Part shown: in pieces, positions 42,706 to 51,965 of the stretch | How positions within the stretch are numbered: position 1 is the stretch's first letter | Layout: each line of letters starts with the position of its first letter | Source: Chitinophaga sp. 180180018-3 | Lineage (GTDB): Bacteria; Bacteroidota; Bacteroidia; Chitinophagales; Chitinophagaceae | NCBI RefSeq assembly: GCF_037893185.1 | Contig: NZ_CP140772.1 | Location: forward strand, 7,122,001-7,186,000 | Reading direction: 5' to 3' | Length of the DNA stretch: 64,000 nt | Made by a program: the position numbers and the translations under genes | The notes under the pieces: model-generated | Seen by the model: the letters and a program-made list of their open reading frames with translations, nothing else | Databases searched by the model: none | What the model was told of the DNA's origin: nothing

Positions 42706-43311
42706 ATGAAAAAGTTGATTGTAATGGCCGCAGTAGCACTGTTTGGCACACAAGTAGCAAAGGCTCAGTTTTCGAAAGGCGATGTTATTTTAGGTGGTAA
42801 TCTGAATGTTCACTCCCGTTCAGATAAAGAAAAGGATGCAGATCAGAAAAAAACTTCCACTTCCTTTGGCATTAGCCCTAAAGTTGGTGTTGCCCTGAAT
42901 CAAAATTGGGTAGTCGGCGTATTTGCCAGCTCTGACTTCGGTTTCGCTAAAGCTTACGACGGAACTAAAACAAAAACTTATACCGTAACTCCAGGTATCT
43001 TCGCACGTAACTACCATATGCTGGGTCAGAGCAAGTTTGCTTTCTTCGCAGAAGCTAACGCTGGTTATCACTTTGGTGGTGAAAAAGTAAAAGATGTTAA
43101 GACTGCTACCTACAATGGCTTTACAGTAAATGTACTGCCTGGTATCTCTTACTTCGTAACTAAACACTTCATGATTGAAGGTGCTTTTGGTGGTCTGAGC
43201 TATAACTATGATCAGAAGAAAACTGAAGCAACAGGAGCTAAAACCAACACCAGCAAATTTGATTTCGATTTCCCGAGCAAATTCATGCTGGGTGTAAACT
43301 GGATTTTTTAG
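42706..43311 (+). CDS. Outer-membrane beta-barrel protein
   Basis: A 201-residue protein with a signal peptide (MKKLIVMAAVALFGTQVAKA, cleaved near AQF) and alternating hydrophobic and polar segments that end in an aromatic residue (LGVNWIF), as expected of outer-membrane barrels. Strands such as WVVGVFASSDFGFA and KFAFFAEANAGYHFGG fit an eight-stranded OmpX/OmpW-like or porin-type barrel. Function is unknown. It is downstream of the TetR-type gene and may be under its control. A palindrome follows. Confidence 0.85.
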   Translation: MKKLIVMAAVALFGTQVAKAQFSKGDVILGGNLNVHSRSDKEKDADQKKTSTSFGISPKVGVALNQNWVVGVFASSDFGFAKAYDGTKTKTYTVTPGIFARNYHMLGQSKFAFFAEANAGYHFGGEKVKDVKTATYNGFTVNVLPGISYFVTKHFMIEGAFGGLSYNYDQKKTEATGAKTNTSKFDFDFPSKFMLGVNWIF

Positions 43312-43330
43312 TCTTTAGTTAACTATTAGT

Positions 43331-43383
43331 AATAACAAGAAGACCTTAGCGATTTTAATATCTGCTAAGGTCTTCTTGTTATT
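43331..43383. repeat. Heptad-arm palindrome, copy 5
   Basis: Inner arms AATAACAAGAAGACCTTAGC and its complement are perfect over 20 bases (43331-43350, 43364-43383) around a 13-base loop. Outside this, the arms are only partly matched (ACTATTA-GTAATAA on the left; ATTAGTATTTAAC on the complement of the right). It separates the convergent beta-barrel and small lipoprotein genes. Confidence 0.85.
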
Positions 43384-43391
43384 GTTAAATA

Positions 43392-43571
43392 CTAATATTG
43401 TTTCTTCTGTTGTCCGGGAGCAAATGGTTTGGCCGATTTGGTGCCATATATTTTCTTTTGTTGTCCGGGCGGCAGGTTCTGCGAAGTGCCTTCAACCGGG
43501 TAAGTAGTAACACAACTGCTGTAAACAACAGCCATTATCAAAAGCGACAGTAGCAGTTTAATGTTTTGCAT
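43392..43571 (-). CDS. Small lipoprotein with repeated PGQQKK motif
   Basis: A 59-residue protein read on the minus strand from the ATG at 43571. It starts MQNIKLLLSLLIMAVVYSSC; Cys20 in VVYSSC fits a lipobox. The mature part has two near-copies of a motif: LPPGQQKKIYGTKSAKP and FAPGQQKKQY. This type of short, basic, PGQxKK-rich protein is common in Bacteroidota and often given misleading names. Function is unknown. It lies between a palindrome on one side and the rho terminator on the other, and has no close operon partner. Confidence 0.75.
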   Translation of the reverse strand: MQNIKLLLSLLIMAVVYSSCVTTYPVEGTSQNLPPGQQKKIYGTKSAKPFAPGQQKKQY

Positions 43572-43605
43572 GGCAGAATTGATTTAGAGTTTCTATTAAA
43601 TGCAA

Positions 43606-43639
43606 CGGAGATCACCATATCAATACTATGTGATCTCCG
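43606..43639 (-). terminator. Hairpin after rho
   Basis: CGGAGATCAC (43606-43615) and GTGATCTCCG (43630-43639) are exact complements around a 14-base loop. It is 24 bases beyond the rho stop. Its flanks (TGCAA, CTGCAATT) resemble those of the hairpins at 7.1 and 57.7 kb. Confidence 0.7.
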
Positions 43640-43663
43640 CTGCAATTGTTAAAATGCTAAAAA

Positions 43664-45388
43664 CTAGCTATTCATCGAAATGAGGAATTCTTCGTTATTC
43701 TTTGTTCCGCGCATATGTTGCAGCATGAAGTGCATAGATTCATCTGTATTCATATCACCCAGGTGATTACGCAGGATGTGTATACGTTTGAGAGAATCTT
43801 TATCCAGCAGCAGATCATCGCGACGGGTAGAGGAAGCAGAAACATCGATGGCCGGGAAAATACGTTTGTTCGCCAGTTTACGATCCAGCACCAGTTCCAT
43901 GTTACCGGTACCTTTAAATTCTTCAAAGATCACTTCGTCCATTTTAGAACCAGTATCGATCAGCGCAGTAGCAAGGATGGTCAGTGAGCCACCGTGCTCT
44001 ATTTTACGCGCAGCACCGAAGAACTGTTTAGGTTTCTGCATGGCGTTGGCTTCCACACCACCGCTCAATACTTTACCGGAAGCCGGAGCCACGGTATTGT
44101 GGGCCCTTGCCAGACGGGTTATTGAGTCGAGCAGAATCACCACATCATGCCCACATTCTACCAGGCGTTTAGCTTTCTGAAGGGCAATGGCAGATACTTT
44201 CACGTGTTTTTCCGCAGGTTCATCGAAAGTAGAAGCAATTACTTCCGCCTTCACGTTACGTTCCATATCGGTTACCTCTTCCGGACGCTCATCTATCAGC
44301 ACCACCATCAGGTAAATTTCCGGGTGGTTGGTGGCAATAGCGTTAGCCACTTCTTTCAGCAACATGGTTTTACCCACCTTCGGTTGTGCAACGATCAGTC
44401 CACGCTGACCTTTACCGATAGGTGTAAACATATCCATAATACGGGTAGAGTAGTTATTGGAAGTAGTAGTCAATCTCAGTTTCTCAAATGGAAACAGTGG
44501 TGTCAGATAGTCGAAAGGCACGCGGTCGCGTACTTCTTCGGGTGACTTGTTATTGATTGTTTCTACTTTCAGGAGGGCAAAGTATTTCTCACCTTCTTTA
44601 GGCGGACGAACAGAGCCTCTCACCGTATCGCCGGTTTTCAGACCAAAGAGTTTGATTTGGGAAGGCGATACATAAATATCATCAGGAGAACTAAGGTAGT
44701 TGTAATCTGAAGAGCGGAGGAAACCATAGCCGTCGGGCATCATTTCCAGCACGCCTTCGCTCACGATCACGCCATCGAATTCTATATTGAAAACCGGTTC
44801 TTTCTTGTTACTATTACTAGTGCTTGGAAAGCGATTCTTCTGTGCAGCAGGAGCTACGCTGACTTCAACTTCACTCGGCATTACAAAATCATCTTCTTCC
44901 GCTTCATCTTCTGCCGGTGGAATTACCACAACTTCTTCTTCCTCTTCCGGTTCTTCATCTTCTGTGAAGGAAGGGATGATAACATCATCGTCATCATCGA
45001 AAGTAAGGGAAGGAATGCTATCCAGATCTATTTCAAAATCTTTGATCTTAGGCTTTGCAGAAGCTGCAGGAGCTGGTTCTGGCTCATGCTCTTTTGTTTT
45101 ACCGCTTACTTTTTTCGCTGTTTTCTTAGCAGCAGGTTTTTCTTCAGCGGGTGCTGCTTCTTCAGCATGGCTAGGCTCGTCTTTCTTTACAGGTTTGCGT
45201 TTGCGTGCTTTCTTTTCGTCTCCGTTGGCTTGGTTATCTTCTGAGGCTAATACTGCTTGTTTATCAAGGATTTTGTAGATAAGGTCCTGTTTGTTCAGTT
45301 TTTTTGCGTTGGGAACTTCCAGTTTCTCTGCAATATCAAGCAGCTCAGGAACGAGCATGTCGTTCAGTTGTAAGATGTCGTACATCAT
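43664..45388 (-). CDS. rho: Transcription termination factor Rho
   Basis: A 574-residue hexameric RNA helicase that ends transcription. The N terminus ([25 protein letters not shown]) is followed by a long insert of about 130 residues rich in Lys, then Glu/Asp ([20 protein letters not shown]), typical of Bacteroidota Rho. The RNA-binding domain begins near [20 protein letters not shown]. Walker A is [12 protein letters not shown], where PPKAGKT is more usual; Walker B is [16 protein letters not shown]. The ATG at 45388 is chosen; a TTG four codons upstream is possible. The insert probably binds RNA or modulates activity. Confidence 0.96.
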   Translation of the reverse strand: MMYDILQLNDMLVPELLDIAEKLEVPNAKKLNKQDLIYKILDKQAVLASEDNQANGDEKKARKRKPVKKDEPSHAEEAAPAEEKPAAKKTAKKVSGKTKEHEPEPAPAASAKPKIKDFEIDLDSIPSLTFDDDDDVIIPSFTEDEEPEEEEEVVVIPPAEDEAEEDDFVMPSEVEVSVAPAAQKNRFPSTSNSNKKEPVFNIEFDGVIVSEGVLEMMPDGYGFLRSSDYNYLSSPDDIYVSPSQIKLFGLKTGDTVRGSVRPPKEGEKYFALLKVETINNKSPEEVRDRVPFDYLTPLFPFEKLRLTTTSNNYSTRIMDMFTPIGKGQRGLIVAQPKVGKTMLLKEVANAIATNHPEIYLMVVLIDERPEEVTDMERNVKAEVIASTFDEPAEKHVKVSAIALQKAKRLVECGHDVVILLDSITRLARAHNTVAPASGKVLSGGVEANAMQKPKQFFGAARKIEHGGSLTILATALIDTGSKMDEVIFEEFKGTGNMELVLDRKLANKRIFPAIDVSASSTRRDDLLLDKDSLKRIHILRNHLGDMNTDESMHFMLQHMRGTKNNEEFLISMNS

Positions 45389-45768
45389 CTGTGTTGTCAA
45401 ATTTTAGAAGTGTTGTGAGGCGGGTACCACTGCATACCAACATACACCAATTACAAATAATTGTTTTTGAGTCAATAAATTTAATTAGCTTATTAAATTT
45501 GATAGGGAATGATTGAGTTTAGGAACTGCTGATGAAGATGGAAAATGAACTTAATCAGGCAGAATATACCGCAAGATTAAAACAAGTTTTATTATTATCC
45601 AAAAAATTTTAAGTAATCATGCCCCAAAGTCTGCCCGTGTAGCGCACTCCGATAGGCCGGGCAAGAGTGTCAGAAGCACGCTCAAACCGCCATTCCACGC
45701 GTCTGAAGGCATTCCGGGGTCACTTTTTAACATTTCCTTTGCATCCCGGGCGTTGAAAAACGCTGACC
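45389..45768. other. Divergent intergenic region rho/asnS
   Basis: About 380 bases between the divergent rho and asnS genes. The left part (45410-45610) is AT-rich and suits the rho promoter. The part 45625-45775 is GC-rich with short inverted repeats (GCCCG..CGGGC; GCGTT-GAAA-AACGC) and no supported reading frame. It may be the asnS leader or an RNA element, but I cannot name one. Confidence 0.4.
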
Positions 45769-45798
45769 GTGGGGGTATATACTATGAAGTTTTCCACT

Positions 45799-45806
45799 TA
45801 TTTTTG
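45799..45806 (+). promoter_or_regulatory. -7 element TATTTTTG before asnS
   Basis: TATTTTTG matches the Bacteroidota -7 consensus and lies 22 bases before the asnS start codon. A clear upstream TTG is not seen at the expected spacing. Confidence 0.45.
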
Positions 45807-45828
45807 CAATCCTAAAAATTTAATTCAT

Positions 45829-47268
45829 ATGAGCCAAAGGGTGAAAGTCAAACAGATCCTGTCGGACGACAGGATGAACTACGAAGTTACAGTTAAGGGT
45901 TGGGTGCGTTCTTTCCGCAACAACCAGTTTATAGCTTTGAACGATGGCTCCACCAATAATAATTTACAGATCGTTATCAATCAGGAACAGCTGGATGCCG
46001 CGCTGCTGAAGCGTATCACCACCGGCGCCTCTATAAGCGCCACCGGTGAGATCATTCCTTCGCTGGGTAAAGGTCAGCGTGTGGAACTGAAGGTCTCCAC
46101 CCTGGAGGTGCTGGGCGATTGTGATCCTGAGAAATATCCGCTGCAGCTGAAAAACAAGCCCAGCCTGGAATACCTGCGCGAGATTGCGCACCTGCGCTTC
46201 AGAACCAATACCTTTGGCGCCGTTTTCCGCGTGCGTCATGCGCTGGCATTTGCAGTGCACCGCTTCTTTAACGATCGTGGTTTTGTATACCTGCATACCC
46301 CTATCATCACTGCATCAGATGCAGAAGGCGCAGGTGAAATGTTCAGGGTAACTACCCTGGATCCTAAAAATCCGCCAGTGACCGAAAGCGGGGATGTAGA
46401 CTATAAGGAAGATTTCTTCGGAAAGTCTACCAACCTTACTGTTTCCGGACAGCTGGAAGGAGAACTGGGGGCCATGGCATTCGGAGAGATCTATACTTTC
46501 GGCCCAACTTTCAGGGCGGAAAACTCTAATACTGCCCGCCACCTGGCTGAATTCTGGATGATAGAGCCGGAAATGGCGTTCTATGAACTGGAAGACAACA
46601 TGGACCTGGCCGAAGCTTTCATCAAATCTGTGATTGGATACGTGCTGGAAAACAACCGCGATGATCTCGACTTCCTCGCAGCCCGCCTGGTGGAAGAGGA
46701 AAAGCAGAAGCCACAGCAGGAACGCAGTGAAATGGGCCTGATAGAAAAGCTGGAGTTTGTGCTTCACAACGAGTTTATGCGCATCACCTACACTGAAGCG
46801 ATCGATATTCTGAAAAACAGCAAACATAACAAGAATAAGAAGTTCCAGTACCTGATCGAAGACTGGGGCGCCGATCTGCAAAGCGAGCACGAACGCTACC
46901 TTGTTGAAAAACACTTTAAGAAACCTGTAATACTGACTGATTATCCCAAAGAAATCAAGTCGTTTTACATGAAGCTTAACAGCGACAATAAAACAGTACG
47001 CGCCATGGATATCCTGTTCCCCGGAATAGGTGAGATGGTAGGCGGCTCCCAGCGTGAGGAAGACTACGACAAACTCGTTAACCGCATGAGGGAAATGCAT
47101 GTACCGGTAGAAGAACTGAGCTGGTACCTGGATACCCGCCGCTTCGGCACCGCCCCGCACTCCGGCTTTGGCCTGGGCTTCGAGCGCCTGATCCTTTTCG
47201 TAACCGGTATGACTAATATCCGCGACGTAATTCCATTTCCAAGAACCCCGAAAAACGCAGAGTTCTAA
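45829..47268 (+). CDS. asnS: Asparaginyl-tRNA synthetase
   Basis: A 479-residue class II synthetase that charges tRNA-Asn. It has the OB-fold anticodon domain ([20 protein letters not shown] near 22-41) and class II motifs: motif 2 as [20 protein letters not shown] near 227 and motif 3 as [20 protein letters not shown] near 444. Ser-Asn motif after FRAE separates it from aspartyl-tRNA synthetase. The start ATG at 45829 follows a -7 element; an upstream in-frame ATG at 45769 would place the promoter inside the gene. Confidence 0.96.
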   Translation: MSQRVKVKQILSDDRMNYEVTVKGWVRSFRNNQFIALNDGSTNNNLQIVINQEQLDAALLKRITTGASISATGEIIPSLGKGQRVELKVSTLEVLGDCDPEKYPLQLKNKPSLEYLREIAHLRFRTNTFGAVFRVRHALAFAVHRFFNDRGFVYLHTPIITASDAEGAGEMFRVTTLDPKNPPVTESGDVDYKEDFFGKSTNLTVSGQLEGELGAMAFGEIYTFGPTFRAENSNTARHLAEFWMIEPEMAFYELEDNMDLAEAFIKSVIGYVLENNRDDLDFLAARLVEEEKQKPQQERSEMGLIEKLEFVLHNEFMRITYTEAIDILKNSKHNKNKKFQYLIEDWGADLQSEHERYLVEKHFKKPVILTDYPKEIKSFYMKLNSDNKTVRAMDILFPGIGEMVGGSQREEDYDKLVNRMREMHVPVEELSWYLDTRRFGTAPHSGFGLGFERLILFVTGMTNIRDVIPFPRTPKNAEF

Positions 47269-47270
47269 AC

Positions 47271-47357
47271 AGCTATTAGCCATTAGTTATAAAGAGAAAG
47301 ACCAGAGCGAATAATATTTGCTCTGGTCTTTCTCTTTATAACTAATGGCTAATAGCT
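47271..47357. repeat. Heptad-arm palindrome, copy 6
   Basis: Perfect 38-base arms (47271-47308 and 47320-47357) surround an 11-base loop. Units are GCTATTA, GCCATTA, GTTATAA, then the core AGAGAAAGACCAGAGC. It lies just after asnS and before exbD, which are on the same strand, so it can be an asnS terminator, but its arms share the design of the other copies. Confidence 0.9.
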
Positions 47358-47433
47358 TTATGGATTTCTATGTTGGTTGCATCTCTATTCATGAAAGCCA
47401 CCCAAAGCTGTTTATCACGCTGGTATTCGCGTT

Positions 47434-47457
47434 ACTAACTGCTAAAGGCTAACAGCT
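47434..47457. repeat. Solo arm resembling the palindrome outer units
   Basis: AACTGCT, AAAGGCT, AACAGCT are 7-base units with no complementary arm nearby. Shares AAAGGCTAA and AGCT with the stretch near 36790. It is just upstream of the exbD start. Confidence 0.35.
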
Positions 47458-47484
47458 ATTTTCGTATACCCTAAACCGTTAACT

Positions 47485-48030
47485 ATGGCTGAAATGAACA
47501 CCGCTCCGGAAGGAGGCAAAAAAAGAGGTACCCGCGGCAATAAAAAATCTACACGTGTAGATATGACACCTATGGTAGATCTGGGATTTTTACTGATCAC
47601 ATTTTTTATGCTCACCACTACCCTCGCCCAGCCCAAAACCATGGATCTGCTGATGCCGAGAGACGACGGAAAACCTATGCCCCTGGCCGCAAAGAAAGCA
47701 CTGACTGTTATTCTTGGTCCGGATAACCGTATTGCCTGGTACGAGGGAATGGGCGACGATCCGGCAACGCCGCCGGCCGTGCATTACTGCAGCTATGCCA
47801 ATCAGAAAGGAATCCGTGATGTCATCATCCGAAAAAAAGAAGAAGTACAGGAAGCCTTCCGGAAAAACGACCTGATGGTATTAATCAAAGCAGATAAAAA
47901 AGCGAACTACAAGAACATGGTGGATATCATGGATGAAATGCTTATCAACAAGATAGACCGGTACGCTGTGGCAGACATTACTCCCCGGGAAGAAAATTAC
48001 TTTAACCAGCAGCCAGCGGCGGTCCGTTAA
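47485..48030 (+). CDS. ExbD/TolR-family biopolymer transport protein
   Basis: A 181-residue single-pass inner-membrane protein. After a short Lys/Arg-rich N terminus comes STRVDMTPMVDLGFLLITFF, the proton-conducting helix with the essential Asp (VDLGFLL). A periplasmic domain of about 130 residues follows. ExbD works with ExbB and TonB to energise outer-membrane transport, or as the TolR of Tol-Pal. No ExbB or TonB gene is adjacent. It stands alone between asnS and the dioxygenase gene. Confidence 0.9.
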   Translation: MAEMNTAPEGGKKRGTRGNKKSTRVDMTPMVDLGFLLITFFMLTTTLAQPKTMDLLMPRDDGKPMPLAAKKALTVILGPDNRIAWYEGMGDDPATPPAVHYCSYANQKGIRDVIIRKKEEVQEAFRKNDLMVLIKADKKANYKNMVDIMDEMLINKIDRYAVADITPREENYFNQQPAAVR

Positions 48031-48085
48031 CCGTTAGCTGCTGAATTTTTCCCTACCTTTACCGTTCCAAAACAATAATTCACAT

Positions 48086-49042
48086 ATGGCAACAACCCAC
48101 TCTATCCCCTCAGTGGATCTTGCAGATTTCACTTCCGGTGATGCAGGCCGAAAAGCTGCCTTCGTGCAGCAATTAGGGAAGGCTTATGAAGAAGTTGGTT
48201 TTGTAGCGGTAAAGAATCATGGGATTCCTGATGAATTGATTGCAGACCTCTACAATTACGTACAACAATTCTTCAAACTACCTTTCACAACAAAGCATAC
48301 CTACGAGATCCCCGAACTGGCAGGCCAGCGTGGCTACACTTCCTTCGGGAAAGAACATGCAAAAGGCTACGACGCACCAGATCTGAAAGAGTTCTTCCAG
48401 TTTGGCCAGACCGTGGAAGATAAAGATCCTATTGCCGTCGAATACCCGGGCAATGTACAGGTAGCTGAAGTACCCGCATTCACGCCTACTTTTTTTAAAG
48501 CGTACCGCGGCTTTGAGCAATCAGGCAAATACCTGCTGCAGGCCATCGCCCTGTTCCTGGGACTGGACGAACATTATTTCGATAACAAAGTACACAATGG
48601 GAATTCTATTCTGAGAGCGATTCATTATCCTCCTATTACAGAAGAGCCTAAGTCGGCTATCAGAGCGGAACAGCATGAAGATATTAACCTGATCACCCTG
48701 CTGGTAGGCGCCTCCGCCGATGGATTGCAGATACTCGACAAACAAAATAACTGGGTACCGGTAACTTCCCTGCCGGAACAGATCGTGGTAAATGTGGGAG
48801 ACATGTTGCAGCGGTTAACCAACAACCGCCTAAAATCAACTACCCACCGCGTAGTAAATCCACCCCGCGAACTGTGGAATACTTCGCGTTATTCCATTCC
48901 GTTTTTCCTCCATCCTCAGTCGGGCATGAAACTGGATTGCCTGGAAAGCTGCGTGACAGCGGAAAATCCACTGGCATATGAACCTATTACTGCCGGCGAA
49001 TACCTGGATGAGCGCTTACGCGAGATCGGACTGAAAAAATAA
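48086..49042 (+). CDS. Fe(II)/2-oxoglutarate-dependent dioxygenase (isopenicillin N synthase type)
   Basis: A 318-residue enzyme of the DIOX_N plus 2OG-FeII_Oxy layout. Residues about 5-120 are the N-terminal DIOX_N part (IPSVDLADF..EEVGFVAVKNHGIP). The iron triad is His-x-Asp in EQHEDINLITLL (near 193) and His in STTHRVVNPP (near 250); RYSIPFF holds the 2-oxoglutarate Arg. The oxidised substrate is unknown. Such enzymes hydroxylate or desaturate amino acids and natural products. The gene is 55 bases downstream of exbD on the same strand and ends before a hairpin. Confidence 0.92.
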   Translation: MATTHSIPSVDLADFTSGDAGRKAAFVQQLGKAYEEVGFVAVKNHGIPDELIADLYNYVQQFFKLPFTTKHTYEIPELAGQRGYTSFGKEHAKGYDAPDLKEFFQFGQTVEDKDPIAVEYPGNVQVAEVPAFTPTFFKAYRGFEQSGKYLLQAIALFLGLDEHYFDNKVHNGNSILRAIHYPPITEEPKSAIRAEQHEDINLITLLVGASADGLQILDKQNNWVPVTSLPEQIVVNVGDMLQRLTNNRLKSTTHRVVNPPRELWNTSRYSIPFFLHPQSGMKLDCLESCVTAENPLAYEPITAGEYLDERLREIGLKK

Positions 49043-49053
49043 TATCATAAATA

Positions 49054-49091
49054 GTAAAGTCCCGGCAAACTAGTGTTTACCGGGACTTTAC
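49054..49091 (+). terminator. Hairpin after the dioxygenase gene
   Basis: GTAAAGTCCCGGCAAAC and GTTTACCGGGACTTTAC form a 17-base stem with one mismatch and a 4-base loop (TAGT). It lies 11 bases after the stop. Confidence 0.75.
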
Positions 49092-49372
49092 AAATAATAT
49101 CCTGCACATAGGCAAGTCATTCCTTAATGGTTTTCAATCTGGTTATTCTTAAAATCCGAGCTTTCCCGACGTTGATGGGCAATTAACCTATCCAGTAATA
49201 ACAACTGATCACAACGGACAAAAGGCCATAATCGCTATAACTTTTACGGATATTACAAGTATTGTGCCTTTATTATTCCGGTGCCTTAGCAATATTGGCA
49301 ACACGGTTGTATTTTGTCGGGATATTTGATTACCTTATAGCCGTTGAATCGGGATTTCACTTAAAATAAGCT
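49092..49372. other. Intergenic region before the chromate transporter
   Basis: About 280 bases without a supported reading frame or strong structure. It should contain the promoter of the transporter gene. Confidence 0.4.
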
Positions 49373-50566
49373 GTGTTTCTACGTCATATTCCTTTTTTGA
49401 GAGCTGTGCTACTACATAGCATCACTGCCTACGGAGGCCCGCAAGGACATCTGGCAATGATGATGAAAACATTTGTACAGCAGCGCAAGGATGTAACAGA
49501 GCAGGAGTTGATGGAGTACAATGCCTTTTGCCAATTGTTACCGGGTGCTTCTTCCTCTCAGACCCTTACGCTGATTGGTTATAAACGCGGAGGTGTAGTG
49601 CTGGCTGTTATTACCCTCCTGATATGGATTGCGCCTGCCTGCCTGATCATGGGTTCTCTTAGTTTTCTGTTACAGTATTTCGGGAAAACCGCGCTCCATA
49701 CTGATATTTTCAAGTACGTGCAACCTATGGCAGTGGGTTTCCTGGCCTACGGCGGCATCCGCGCGTTCAAGATAAGTATCAATAGTGTGGCCACTTTCGC
49801 CATTATGGTCGTGTCCATGTTTACCGCGTTCTACCTTAAATCGCCGTGGACTTTCCCGGCGTTGATAATTCTGGGCGGAATCGTTTCCAACTTCAGTAAT
49901 AAAAGAATCCCGGGAAATACGGAGAAACCCAGGAAGATACAGTGGGGCAACATATGGCTTTTTGCCACGATATTCATATTGGCAGGTATCCTGTCGGAAA
50001 TGGCCCGAACCCATGAATGGATAACCCGGCGCCCGTTCAACCTGTTTGAAAACTTTTACCGTTTCGGCAGCCTGGTATTCGGCGGCGGCGATATCCTGAT
50101 TGCGATGATGCTGGAACAATATGTGACCCGCGCCAAATCACAGTACCTGACAGCAGAAGAGCTGCTGACCGGAGCGGGTATTATGAGAGCCCTCCCCGGC
50201 CCTACCTTCTCTATTTCTGCTTATGTAGGCGGTATGGCCATGCGCAATCTGGGCATGGGATACCAGTTCCTCGGCTGTATACTGGCGCCTGTTGCCATTT
50301 TTTTGCCGAGCCTGCTACTGGTACTTTTCTTTTTCCCTATCTGGAATAATCTAAAAAAGTACGTTGTCATTTACCGTGCCCTGGAAGGGATCAATGCCGT
50401 AGTGGTAGGGATTATGTGGGCGGCTACCCTTATCCTGTTTTTCGCCATACCCATTACCTGGTACAACCTGCTGATCATGGCCAGCACGCTGGCATTGCTA
50501 TGCTTCAGTAAACTACCATCCCCCTTTATTGTACTGACGTGCCTATTATTGGGATGGTTGTTATGA
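49373..50566 (+). CDS. ChrA-family chromate transporter
   Basis: A 397-residue membrane protein with two homologous CHR domains. Motifs: [12 protein letters not shown] near 18 and [20 protein letters not shown] near 226 and [14 protein letters not shown] near 260. ChrA proteins export chromate from the cytoplasm; some may carry sulfate or other oxyanions, so the label is by family. The start is a GTG since a stop codon lies six bases upstream in frame. Its stop overlaps the end of the convergent NtrC-type gene by six bases. No chromate-responsive regulator is next to it. Confidence 0.9.
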   Translation: MFLRHIPFLRAVLLHSITAYGGPQGHLAMMMKTFVQQRKDVTEQELMEYNAFCQLLPGASSSQTLTLIGYKRGGVVLAVITLLIWIAPACLIMGSLSFLLQYFGKTALHTDIFKYVQPMAVGFLAYGGIRAFKISINSVATFAIMVVSMFTAFYLKSPWTFPALIILGGIVSNFSNKRIPGNTEKPRKIQWGNIWLFATIFILAGILSEMARTHEWITRRPFNLFENFYRFGSLVFGGGDILIAMMLEQYVTRAKSQYLTAEELLTGAGIMRALPGPTFSISAYVGGMAMRNLGMGYQFLGCILAPVAIFLPSLLLVLFFFPIWNNLKKYVVIYRALEGINAVVVGIMWAATLILFFAIPITWYNLLIMASTLALLCFSKLPSPFIVLTCLLLGWLL

Positions 50567-51904
50567 TACGGTGATATTATACTCCTTAATCTTGTTATAC
50601 AGCGTGGTAAGCCCGATTCCCATCAGCTCTGCTGCCCTGGTTTTATTGCCTTTGGCATGAGCCAGTACTTTTACGATATGTTGTTTTTCCATATCCGCCA
50701 GCTTTAAGGAAGATGAGTGTTCAATACTTCCCTGTTGAAAATCGAACGGCAACACGGGTGTATCCAGTGTATCCGTATCCGTGAGGATGGCTGCCCGTTC
50801 TATAATATTGCGCAGTTCCCTGATATTTCCTTTCCAGCTGTGCTGTTGCAGCGCCTGCAGGAAGGCCGGGGTCATGCCGGTGAAGCGTTTATTCATCTTA
50901 GGTGCAATCTGCTGCAGGAACCAGTTTGCCAGCACAGGGATATCTTTCCGTCGCTCATTCAGAGAAGGCAGGGATATCTGGAAAGCAGAAAGCCTGTAAA
51001 ACAGGTCGGCCCGGAAATGGCCATCAGCTATTTCCTGTTCCAGCTGCCGGTTAGTAGCTGCTATTACACGAACATCCGTTTTTGTTGGCCTGGTTTCTCC
51101 TACTTTATAGAACTCCTGGGTTTCCAGCACCCGTAGCAGTTTGGCCTGCAGCTCAATGGCCATCTCCCCTATTTCATCGAGGAAAATGGTGCCTCCGCGG
51201 GCCTCTTCAAAGAAACCTTTCTTGTCTTTTACCGCACCGGTAAATGCACCGGCCACATGCCCGAACAACTCACTCTCGAGTATTTCCCTGCCGATGGCGC
51301 TACAGTTAACGGCAACGAAAGGATGCTGCCGGCGCTGGCTGCCTTCGTGAATCGCATGGGCGAATACCTCCTTCCCGGCGCCTGTTTCTCCCAGGAGCAA
51401 CACGGTCATATCGGAAGGTGATACTTTCTCCGCCAATGCAATGGCGGCGCGTATTTCAGGAGATTCTCCGAGTATGCTGCTGAAATCATACTTTCCGCCT
51501 ATTTTCTTTTCCAGATCACGGATACGGAATTGCAGACGGGCTTTGTCCATCGCTTTACTTACCAGCGGCAACACCCGGTTATTATCATCTCCCTTGGTAA
51601 TATAATCAAATGCCCCGTTCTTGATAGCCTGTACCCCATCGGCGATATTGCCATAGGCAGTGAGTACAATGGTTTCTGTTTCCGGGTATTTTGCACGTAT
51701 CTGTTGTACCAGCTCTACACCATTACCATCCGGTAGTTTTACATCAGACAGGATTACCTGAATTTCTTCTTTTTCCAGGATCTTCATGGCCGCCCGTACA
51801 TTGGGCGCCTCGTGCAGCGTATAGCCCTCCAGGGCCAGCAGCCTGCTGAGCAGCTTACGCAGCTGATCTTCGTCGTCGATAATTAAAATATGGCCTTTAG
51901 ACAT
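50561..51904 (-). CDS. NtrC-family sigma-54-dependent response regulator
   Basis: A 447-residue activator. Receiver domain at 1-120 with phospho-acceptor Asp54 ([10 protein letters not shown]); AAA+ domain with Walker [15 protein letters not shown] near 172, the sigma-54 contact loop as [12 protein letters not shown] near 217, and Walker [13 protein letters not shown]. The C terminus ([20 protein letters not shown]) is a Fis-type helix-turn-helix. It activates genes with sigma-54 promoters on phosphorylation. No histidine kinase is adjacent, so the cognate sensor is unknown; the kinases at 54.8-57.7 kb are on the other strand. Confidence 0.93.
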   Translation of the reverse strand: MSKGHILIIDDEDQLRKLLSRLLALEGYTLHEAPNVRAAMKILEKEEIQVILSDVKLPDGNGVELVQQIRAKYPETETIVLTAYGNIADGVQAIKNGAFDYITKGDDNNRVLPLVSKAMDKARLQFRIRDLEKKIGGKYDFSSILGESPEIRAAIALAEKVSPSDMTVLLLGETGAGKEVFAHAIHEGSQRRQHPFVAVNCSAIGREILESELFGHVAGAFTGAVKDKKGFFEEARGGTIFLDEIGEMAIELQAKLLRVLETQEFYKVGETRPTKTDVRVIAATNRQLEQEIADGHFRADLFYRLSAFQISLPSLNERRKDIPVLANWFLQQIAPKMNKRFTGMTPAFLQALQQHSWKGNIRELRNIIERAAILTDTDTLDTPVLPFDFQQGSIEHSSSLKLADMEKQHIVKVLAHAKGNKTRAAELMGIGLTTLYNKIKEYNITVS

Positions 51905-51965
51905 AGCCCTGCAAAGATAATAATAGGTCCTATGCCTTGTTGAATTTTATCTGTTGGCAAACGGG

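Noticed and set aside
46315..47283. Minus-strand open frame opposite asnS
   Set aside because: asnS motifs occupy the plus strand over the whole stretch; no motif on the minus strand.
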